Origin: Deltaproteobacteria bacterium
GTDB lineage: Bacteria; JAEEML01
DNA: 11,301 bases
NCBI GenBank assembly: GCA_016283195.1
Contig: JAEEML010000019.1
Location: 1-11,301, forward strand
Direction of reading: 5' to 3'
The position numbers and the translations under genes were made by a program. Positions within the stretch are counted from its first letter, which is position 1, and each line of letters begins with the position of its first letter. This document shows positions 6,028 to 11,301 of this stretch, piece after piece. Below the pieces are notes generated by a model. It did not search any database. It saw nothing but the letters and a program-made list of their open reading frames with translations, and was not told where the DNA came from.

Positions 6028-7095
6028 ATGTTTAAAGTAAGTACCAAAGAAGATGTGCGCCGGGCTATCGGCTATATGCTCATTGGCCGTTATCACGGCA
6101 TGGAACCGGGCGCCGAAGTACGCGAGGTTTTGCAAAGCGGTATGTGCCGTAATATTATTGAATTTGCCGATAATACCAAGGATTTGGAACAACTGGCCGA
6201 AAATCACCGCCAGTTTACCGAATGGAGCGGCGGCTGTCTGTTTTCTGTCGATCAGGAGGGCGGCCGGGTGCAGCGCATAAAAGCGCCGCTTACTGTTTAC
6301 CCGCCGATGGGTGTTCTGGCGCAAAAAAACGACTCCGAACTTATGGAACTGGTGGGCAAGGCCATGGCTTTGGAGCTTAGAGCGCTTGGCTACCATATAG
6401 ATTTTGCACCTGTTGCCGATGTCAATTCCAACCCGGATAATCCGGTTATTGGTGACAGATCTTTTGGAAATAGCCCGGAAAAAGTGGCGCTTTTAAGCTG
6501 TGCTTTTATCAAAGGGTTGCAGGCCGGCGGTATTGCTGCTTGTGCCAAGCACTTTCCAGGTCATGGTGACAGCAGCAAAGACAGCCACAAAGAATTACCT
6601 ATTATCGCTCTTAATCTGGACGAAATCCGCGCTATACACTGGCCGCCTTTTAAAGCGGCAGCCGCCGCCGGTGTGGCCCTGATGATGAGTGCTCATCTTT
6701 TGGTGCCGGCGCTTGATGGCGTGCGGCCGGCTACCCTTTCTCCCACTATTATCGGCCGCCTCCGCGAAGAGATTGGCTTTAATGGCCCGGTGGCGAGCGA
6801 TGCTCTTGATATGGGCGCACTTTCGGAAATTCCTCTTGAAAAGCGGGCCATCGGCGCAGTTTTGGCTGATTTGGATCTTTTAACACTTTGCGGCGGTATC
6901 AGTGATGTCCCGGCGGCTTTTGAGGCCCTGGTGCATGCGGAAGAGCAGGGGATTATTACTAAAGCGCGGCTGGAAAAATCTCTGCAGCGGCTCAAAAGTC
7001 TTTGGAATAATTATTTTCGTCCGCAACCGGACTCTCTCGAAAGTATTGAAAATTTAACCGAGGTCGCGCGCCTCGAGCTGGAAGAGCGGTGGTAA
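6028..7095 (+). CDS. nagZ: Beta-N-acetylhexosaminidase, GH3 (NagZ-like)
   Basis: A 355-residue glycoside hydrolase of family 3, close in length to E. coli NagZ (341). NagZ removes N-acetylglucosamine from anhydro-muropeptides during cell-wall recycling in the cytoplasm. No signal peptide is seen, which fits that location. Diagnostic motifs occur in order: DQEGGRVQR (75-83), FAPVADVNSNP (126-136), IGDRSFG (141-147), KHFPGHGDSSKDSHKELP (174-191) with the Asp-Ser-His of the acid/base loop (185-187), and SDALDMGA (257-264) with the likely nucleophile Asp258. GGAG lies 10 nt before the ATG. The next gene begins one base after its stop. It diverges from an M23 peptidase, so two peptidoglycan enzymes share this intergenic region. 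Confidence 0.92.
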   Translation: MFKVSTKEDVRRAIGYMLIGRYHGMEPGAEVREVLQSGMCRNIIEFADNTKDLEQLAENHRQFTEWSGGCLFSVDQEGGRVQRIKAPLTVYPPMGVLAQKNDSELMELVGKAMALELRALGYHIDFAPVADVNSNPDNPVIGDRSFGNSPEKVALLSCAFIKGLQAGGIAACAKHFPGHGDSSKDSHKELPIIALNLDEIRAIHWPPFKAAAAAGVALMMSAHLLVPALDGVRPATLSPTIIGRLREEIGFNGPVASDALDMGALSEIPLEKRAIGAVLADLDLLTLCGGISDVPAAFEALVHAEEQGIITKARLEKSLQRLKSLWNNYFRPQPDSLESIENLTEVARLELEERW

Positions 7096-7096
7096 A

Positions 7097-7783
7097 ATGG
7101 CGGTGATAGCCGGTAAAAACATAACAATAGGCGAGGAAATAAAAGCGCGCTGCCCGGAATATGTTGGCGCCGCTTTTTATGCCGAAGTGGTAAATAGCGC
7201 CTACTCTGCCCCTCTTTGGGCGGAGATAAACGCTTTTGTTGCCGATTATCGGGCCAAATATACGCCCGATTCTTTAAAAGAACTGCCGGCCATTATGGCT
7301 ACCCGCCGGGCCTATAAGCGCTGCGGTAAAGATCCGAGCCGCTACCGCCCATCCGGTGAAGCACTGGTGCGCCGCACTCTGCAAGGTAAGGAACTTTACC
7401 AGATAGATACTCTGGTGGATTTGATAAACCTCGCTTCCATTGCCTACGGCTACAGTATCGGCGGCTTTGATTTTGATAAAATTTCCGGCCCCACCATAAC
7501 TTTGGGCATCGGCCGCGAGGGCGAGCCTTATGAGGGCATCGGCCGCGGCGCGCTCAACATTGCCGGCCTGCCCGTTTATCGCGACTCTATGGGCGGTATC
7601 GGCACGCCGACGAGCGACAACGAGCGCACCAAACTTGGCCTTTCTACCCGCCGCCTTTTGGCTATTGTTAACGGTTATGACGGTGATAAAGTAAATACCT
7701 TGGCCTGTGCCAAATATATAGGCGAACTGGCCGAAAAATACGCTGCAGCCGTGAATTGCTGCCTGATTTGTTACGCAATTTAA
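7097..7783 (+). CDS. B3/B4 tRNA-binding domain protein (COG3382-like)
   Basis: A 228-residue stand-alone relative of the B3/B4 domain found in the beta subunit of phenylalanyl-tRNA synthetase, where that domain contributes to editing of mischarged tyrosine. Signature stretches: ATRRAYKRCGKDPSRYRPS (68-86), ALVRRTLQGKELYQIDTLVD (89-108), NLASIAYGYSIGGFDFDKI (111-129), YEGIGRGALNIAGLPVYRD (145-163), and GGIGTPTSDNERTKL (166-180), the most conserved part. The free-standing family may act on aminoacyl-tRNA or amino acids, but its reaction is not established to my knowledge. The ATG follows the nagZ stop (TAA-A-ATG), and the end of nagZ supplies GGTGG as a ribosome site, so the two are coupled. 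It ends just before the str operon promoter. Confidence 0.85.
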   Translation: MAVIAGKNITIGEEIKARCPEYVGAAFYAEVVNSAYSAPLWAEINAFVADYRAKYTPDSLKELPAIMATRRAYKRCGKDPSRYRPSGEALVRRTLQGKELYQIDTLVDLINLASIAYGYSIGGFDFDKISGPTITLGIGREGEPYEGIGRGALNIAGLPVYRDSMGGIGTPTSDNERTKLGLSTRRLLAIVNGYDGDKVNTLACAKYIGELAEKYAAAVNCCLICYAI

Positions 7784-7792
7784 ATATTTTCC

Positions 7793-7821
7793 TTGACAAG
7801 AGAAAAATATCTCGTTATCAT
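7793..7821 (+). promoter_or_regulatory. Sigma70 promoter of the str operon
   Basis: TTGACA (7793-7798), a 17-nt spacer and TATCAT (7816-7821) match the consensus in 11 of 12 positions with ideal spacing. It lies 66 nt before the rpsL start and 9 nt after the previous gene. This is the strongest promoter seen in the window, as expected for a ribosomal operon. Confidence 0.88.
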
Positions 7822-7833
7822 GCCGCACCCTAG

Positions 7834-7853
7834 AGGGGCCTCTGGTGGCCCTT
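7834..7853 (+). promoter_or_regulatory. Hairpin in the rpsL leader
   Basis: AGGGGCC (7834-7840) pairs with GGCCCTT (7847-7853), including one G-T wobble, around a 6-nt loop. It lies at the predicted 5' end of the mRNA, well before the ribosome site at 7875. It may stabilise the transcript or serve feedback control; no match to a known ribosomal-protein leader was recognised. Confidence 0.35.
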
Positions 7854-7886
7854 GGACTTGTAGTTTATCGATGTAAGGAGATTCGG

Positions 7887-8258
7887 ATGCCTACTATAAA
7901 CCAGCTCGTTCGTAAAGGACGGGAACAAAAGAAGGCCAAAAACAACGCTCCGGCTTTGAAGCGTTGCCCCCAAAAACGCGGTGTGTGCGTGCGTGTTTAC
8001 ACCACCACCCCTAAAAAACCTAACTCCGCTTTGCGTAAAGTCGCTCGTGTGAGACTGGTTAACGGTTTGGAAATTACTACTTATATCCCCGGTGTGGGCC
8101 ACAATTTGCAGGAACACTCCGTGGTGCTCATCCGTGGTGGCCGTGTTAAAGACCTCCCCGGTGTTCGTTATCACATCGTTCGCGGTTCTCTCGATACCAC
8201 CGGTGTTGAGGGCCGTAAACAGTCCCGTAGTAAATACGGTGCCAAGCGCCCGAAATAA
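7887..8258 (+). CDS. rpsL: 30S ribosomal protein S12
   Basis: A 123-residue S12, the decoding-centre protein of the small subunit. It contains [19 protein letters not shown] (39-57) and [20 protein letters not shown] (71-90) followed by PGVRYH, and ends [10 protein letters not shown], almost identical to other bacterial S12. The residues that change in classic streptomycin resistance (Lys43, Lys88 and Pro91, counting Met1) are wild type. The frame is open upstream to an ATG at 7845, but AAGGAG 6 nt before the ATG at 7887 and the conserved [12 protein letters not shown] start settle it. First gene of the str operon. Confidence 0.99.
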   Translation: MPTINQLVRKGREQKKAKNNAPALKRCPQKRGVCVRVYTTTPKKPNSALRKVARVRLVNGLEITTYIPGVGHNLQEHSVVLIRGGRVKDLPGVRYHIVRGSLDTTGVEGRKQSRSKYGAKRPK

Positions 8259-8278
8259 GTTAGAGGGCGGAGGATATT

Positions 8279-8749
8279 ATGCCAAGACGTAGAGAAGTTG
8301 TTAAAAGAAAGATCAATCCGGATCCCAAGTTTGGTGATAAATTAGTGGCTAAATTTGTCAACGGCCTGATGGAACGCGGCAAAAAGAGCACTGCCGAGCA
8401 CATTCTGTATAGCGCTCTGGAACTTGTTGGTGAGCGCACCAAAGAAGAGCCTTTGAAAGTCTTCAAAAAGGCTATGGACAACGTGAAACCGCAACTGGAA
8501 GTTAAGAGCCGCCGTGTCGGTGGTGCTACTTATCAGGTTCCGGTGGAAGTCGGTGCTGCTCGCCGCGAAGCATTAGCTATGCGCTGGCTCATCGGTTATT
8601 CCCGTGATCGCAACGAGAAGACCATGGCCGAGCGTCTTGCTGCTGAGCTCATTGATGCTGCCGCCGGGCGTGGTAGCGCGGTGAAAAAACGCGATGATAC
8701 TCACCGTATGGCCGAAGCTAATAAAGCTTTTGCTCACTATCGCTGGTAG
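8279..8749 (+). CDS. rpsG: 30S ribosomal protein S7
   Basis: A 156-residue S7, the primary 16S rRNA 3'-domain binder that starts assembly of the 30S head. It starts [11 protein letters not shown] and shows [22 protein letters not shown] (19-40), [20 protein letters not shown] (69-88) and the ending [20 protein letters not shown] sits 5 nt before the ATG, and the gap from rpsL is 20 nt. In E. coli S7 represses this operon from the S12-S7 spacer; here the spacer is short, and I see no equivalent structure. Confidence 0.99.
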   Translation: MPRRREVVKRKINPDPKFGDKLVAKFVNGLMERGKKSTAEHILYSALELVGERTKEEPLKVFKKAMDNVKPQLEVKSRRVGGATYQVPVEVGAARREALAMRWLIGYSRDRNEKTMAERLAAELIDAAAGRGSAVKKRDDTHRMAEANKAFAHYRW

Positions 8750-8840
8750 TTTTTCTTTTTTGCTTAATGGTGTTTTGAGCTCGCTGAGCTTTTGATCTTT
8801 GATAACCTGTGGCTGTTGGGCCTCATGTGGAGAAATGCAG

Positions 8841-10931
8841 ATGGCTAATACATCGGTTGATTATCCCTTGGACAAGATCCGTAATATCGGACTTGCGGCC
8901 CATATAGATGCAGGTAAAACCACCACCACCGAACGTATCCTCTACTATACAGGTATAACTCACCGCATCGGTGAGGTCGATGACGGCTCCACGCAAATGG
9001 ACTGGATGGAACAGGAGCAGGAGCGGGGCATTACCATTACCTCGGCCTCTACTACCGCCATTTGGAAAAATTATCGCATAAACGTTATCGACACTCCCGG
9101 ACATGTGGATTTTACTGCCGAAGTTGAGCGCTCAATGCGTGTTCTTGATGGCGTTATTGTGGTTCTCTGTGCCGTTGGTGGTGTGGAGCCGCAAAGTGAA
9201 ACCATCTGGCACCAGGCTGAACGCTACGGTGTGCCGCGTATCGTCTTTGTTAATAAGATGGATCGCACCGGGGCTGACTTTTTGGGAGCCGTTGAAAGCC
9301 TTAAAGAGCGCCTCGGGGCCCATGGTGTGCCGGTAGAATTGCCTCTCGGCAAAGAAGATACCTTTGAAGGTGTGATTGATCTCATCACCATGAAAGCTAT
9401 TCGCTATAATGGCGAAACACTGGGCGCCACCTTTGATGAGGTAGCTATTCCGGAAGAGTATGCCGATTTGGCCGAGGAATACCGCCAGAACCTTCTGGAG
9501 GCGGCGGCCGAATATGATGATGCTCTGATGGAAGCCTATCTTGGCGGCGAAGAAATAACCCCGGAGCAGATTAGAGCAGCTCTCAGAATCGGCACTTTGA
9601 AGCGGGAGATCTTTCCGGTCTTTTGCGGCTCTTCTTTTAAAAATAAGGGCGTGCAACCGCTTCTTGATGGCGTTATTGATTATCTGCCTTCTCCTCTTGA
9701 TGTGCCGCCGGTTATCGGACGCCACACCAAGACGGGTAAAGAGGTAGAGATTAAAGCCGATAATGATGCGCCGCTGGTGGGGCTCGTCTTTAAGATTGCC
9801 ACCGATCCATTTGCCGGACAGCTGGCCTACATTCGCATTTATTCCGGTGTGCTGCGTGATGGCATGACTATTTACAACGCCACCTTGGATAAACGCGAGC
9901 GCCTCGGCAAGCTCCTGCATATGCATGCCGCCCGCCGCGAAGAAATTGCCGAAAGCGGTGCCGGTAATATTTGTGCCGCCGTTGGCCTTAGAAGTGTGCG
10001 CACCGGCGATACCATTTGCGATCTTAAGCAGCAAGTGGTTATTGCCGGCATGGAATTTCCCGAGCCGGTTATTTCTGTAGCTTTGGAGCCGAAGAGCAAA
10101 GCCGATGAAGACAAAATGAACGACGCTTTGCAAAAGCTGGAGTTTGAAGATCCCACTTTTAGCACCCGCCGCGACAAAGAAACCGGCCAGCTTCTTATTA
10201 GTGGCATGGGTGAGCTCCATCTGGATATTATTGTCGATCGCTTGAAACGCGAATTTGGTGTTTCTGCTAAAGTCGGCAAGCCGCAGGTCAGCTACCGTGA
10301 GACTGTTACCGCCGCCGCCCAGGCGGAAGGACAGTTTATCCGTCAGACCGGTACCGGCAAAGGGCAATACGGCCATGTTATTTTGCGCGTTGAACCGAGC
10401 GAAAAAGATGGTTCGGAATTTGTCCGCGCTTGTAAAGATAGTGAAGTACCGCCTATTTATACCGAGGCGGTTAAATCCGGCGCTCTTTCCGAGATGGAAT
10501 ACGGCACGCTGGCCGGTTATCAAATGATTAACATTAAAACAACTCTTCTGGGCGGTTCTTTTAATGAAGTTGATTCCAGCGATTTAGCCTTCCATGCGGC
10601 TTCCTCCATAGCTTTTAGAGATGCCGTTAAGGCTGCTTCGCCGACTATACTTGAGCCCATTATGGATACCGAGATTGTTGCTCCCGGCGAATATATGGGC
10701 GATATAGTTGGTGATATCAATAAGCGCCGCGGTAAAGTAATAGCCATTACTCCGCGTGGTGTGTTGCAAATTATCAAAGCCAAGGTGCCTTTGGCCGAGA
10801 TGTTTGGTTATGCTACCGGACTCCGCTCTCTTACCCAGGGGCGGGCCTCATATAGTATGCAATTTGATTATTATGAGCGCGTTCCGGCTAATATTGAACA
10901 AAATATGATAGCAAAACTTGGAGGGTACTAA
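8841..10931 (+). CDS. fusA: Translation elongation factor G
   Basis: A 696-residue EF-G, the GTPase that drives ribosomal translocation. Nucleotide motifs: AHIDAGKTT (20-28), the switch I end ERGITIT (61-67), DTPGH (84-88), NKMD (138-141) and the CGSSF stretch. Domain II, domain III with [11 protein letters not shown], domain IV with [13 protein letters not shown] and a C-terminal domain V ending [22 protein letters not shown] follow in canonical order, so the gene is full length. The frame is open 14 codons further up, to 8799. GGAG is 8 nt before the ATG at 8841 and only 2 nt before the ATG at 8835, so MANTS is chosen. It lies 91 nt after rpsG; that spacer holds a T-rich run and a weak AGCTC/GAGCT hairpin. 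Confidence 0.98.
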   Translation: MANTSVDYPLDKIRNIGLAAHIDAGKTTTTERILYYTGITHRIGEVDDGSTQMDWMEQEQERGITITSASTTAIWKNYRINVIDTPGHVDFTAEVERSMRVLDGVIVVLCAVGGVEPQSETIWHQAERYGVPRIVFVNKMDRTGADFLGAVESLKERLGAHGVPVELPLGKEDTFEGVIDLITMKAIRYNGETLGATFDEVAIPEEYADLAEEYRQNLLEAAAEYDDALMEAYLGGEEITPEQIRAALRIGTLKREIFPVFCGSSFKNKGVQPLLDGVIDYLPSPLDVPPVIGRHTKTGKEVEIKADNDAPLVGLVFKIATDPFAGQLAYIRIYSGVLRDGMTIYNATLDKRERLGKLLHMHAARREEIAESGAGNICAAVGLRSVRTGDTICDLKQQVVIAGMEFPEPVISVALEPKSKADEDKMNDALQKLEFEDPTFSTRRDKETGQLLISGMGELHLDIIVDRLKREFGVSAKVGKPQVSYRETVTAAAQAEGQFIRQTGTGKGQYGHVILRVEPSEKDGSEFVRACKDSEVPPIYTEAVKSGALSEMEYGTLAGYQMINIKTTLLGGSFNEVDSSDLAFHAASSIAFRDAVKAASPTILEPIMDTEIVAPGEYMGDIVGDINKRRGKVIAITPRGVLQIIKAKVPLAEMFGYATGLRSLTQGRASYSMQFDYYERVPANIEQNMIAKLGGY

Positions 10932-10939
10932 GATTTTGC

Positions 10940-10969
10940 TTGCTTTTTAAACTGTTTTTGGTGTATAAA
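10940..10969 (+). promoter_or_regulatory. Possible internal promoter for tuf
   Basis: TTGCTT (10940-10945), an 18-nt spacer and TATAAA (10964-10969) lie in the 127-nt gap between fusA and tuf. The -35 is poor. A secondary promoter for EF-Tu is common in str operons, where EF-Tu is needed in excess over the ribosomal proteins. Confidence 0.3.
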
Positions 10970-10976
10970 CCGCTAA

Positions 10977-10999
10977 CTCGTTTGCAAGGATGCAACGAG
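10977..10999 (+). repeat. Hairpin in the fusA-tuf spacer
   Basis: CTCGTTTGCA (10977-10986) pairs with TGCAACGAG (10991-10999) around AGGA, with one bulged T. A second inverted repeat, ACCAC/GTGGT, lies at 11017-11036. Neither is followed by a proper T run, so processing or stability elements are more likely than terminators. Confidence 0.4.
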
Positions 11000-11058
11000 C
11001 TGGCAAAGAAATAACGACCACAAGTTTGTAAGTGGTGGATTTTGAAAGGAAAAGTGCA

Positions 11059-11301
11059 ATGGCAAAAGAAAAGTATGAAAGCACAAAAATTCACGTCAAC
11101 GTTGGTACCATCGGCCACATCGACCACGGTAAAACCACATTGACTTCCGCTCTGACCAAAGTTTCCGCCGATCGCGGTATGGCCAAAGCCGTTACCTACG
11201 CCGAAGTGGCCAAAGCCTCTGCCAGCCAGGGCTTCCGTAACGATATGAAAACCGTTACCATCGCTACTTCTCACGTTGAATACAATTCCGAAAAACGTCA
11301 C
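11059..11301 (+). CDS. tuf: Elongation factor Tu, 5' part
   Basis: The first 81 codons of EF-Tu, the GTPase that brings aminoacyl-tRNA to the ribosome; the window end cuts the gene. The start is certain: AAGGA 8 nt before the ATG, and [20 protein letters not shown]. The P-loop is GHIDHGKT (19-26). Switch I is unusual. Where most EF-Tu have [13 protein letters not shown], this one has a longer loop, [22 protein letters not shown] when read from residue 54. The Mg-binding Thr (here Thr67) is kept, but RGI is replaced by KTV, and the loop is about 5 residues longer than in E. coli. The rest matches closely, so this is a lineage variant and not decay. Fourth gene of the str operon. Confidence 0.96.
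   Translation, partial: MAKEKYESTKIHVNVGTIGHIDHGKTTLTSALTKVSADRGMAKAVTYAEVAKASASQGFRNDMKTVTIATSHVEYNSEKRH

Noticed and set aside
7274-7828. Minus-strand frame of 184 codons opposite the B3/B4 gene
   Set aside because: Antisense shadow that runs through the str promoter; the plus-strand protein has clear family motifs.
8750-8840. Terminator or internal promoter between rpsG and fusA
   Set aside because: The AGCTC/GAGCT stem is only 5 bp with three T after it, and the best promoter-like pair needs a 19-nt spacer and a weak -10.
8799-8840. Longer N-terminus for EF-G beginning at 8799
   Set aside because: The 14 extra residues have no counterpart in EF-G, and a good ribosome site precedes the ATG at 8841.
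9132-10523. A 463-codon open frame on the minus strand opposite fusA
   Set aside because: It lies entirely antisense to the highly conserved EF-G gene, has no recognisable motifs, and its openness follows from the codon bias of fusA.

Overview
The window is a piece of a bacterial chromosome that combines core housekeeping genes with a small accessory region at its left end. The organism is probably Gram-negative and diderm: there is a NagZ-type muropeptide-recycling glycosidase, an ABC-auxiliary (PqiC-like) lipoprotein and a membrane-anchored M23 peptidase. The lineage cannot be fixed from this window. The M23 protein resembles deltaproteobacterial-type homologues. The EF-Tu start has an altered switch I in place of the usual RGIT motif, which I recall from some PVC-group and other deep lineages. 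No gene is close enough to a familiar species to name one.

Left part, 1-2389. On the minus strand there is a visibly AT-rich two-gene cassette: a Cys-rich, EGF-like, signal-peptide-bearing membrane protein (1320-2132) followed by an Mrr-type restriction endonuclease (281-1267). The genes are 52 nt apart and probably cotranscribed. Their base composition differs from the housekeeping genes to the right and suggests horizontal acquisition. The flanks carry repeats: a 17-nt direct repeat at the far left, and to the right two back-to-back perfect inverted repeats followed by a GC-rich REP-like palindrome.

2390-2713 is a decayed toxin-antitoxin locus. The RelB/DinJ-type antitoxin is intact. It overlaps by 4 nt the start of a YoeB-like toxin whose central part is missing: the first 12 codons and the last 7 remain, joined at a GATTA sequence that looks like a microhomology deletion scar.

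2739-5773 is a minus-strand cluster: M23 peptidase, then S-adenosylhomocysteine hydrolase (ahcY), then a PqiC-like lipoprotein. 5774-6027 is a divergent intergenic region with candidate promoters in both directions and an 8-bp inverted repeat that overlaps both.

6028-7783 holds nagZ and a stand-alone B3/B4 tRNA-binding-domain protein, one base apart. From 7793 a near-consensus sigma70 promoter drives the classic str operon: rpsL (S12), rpsG (S7), fusA (EF-G) and tuf (EF-Tu, cut by the window end). The right half is therefore translation machinery, the centre is cell-wall and methyl-cycle housekeeping, and the left end is accessory defence or mobile material.
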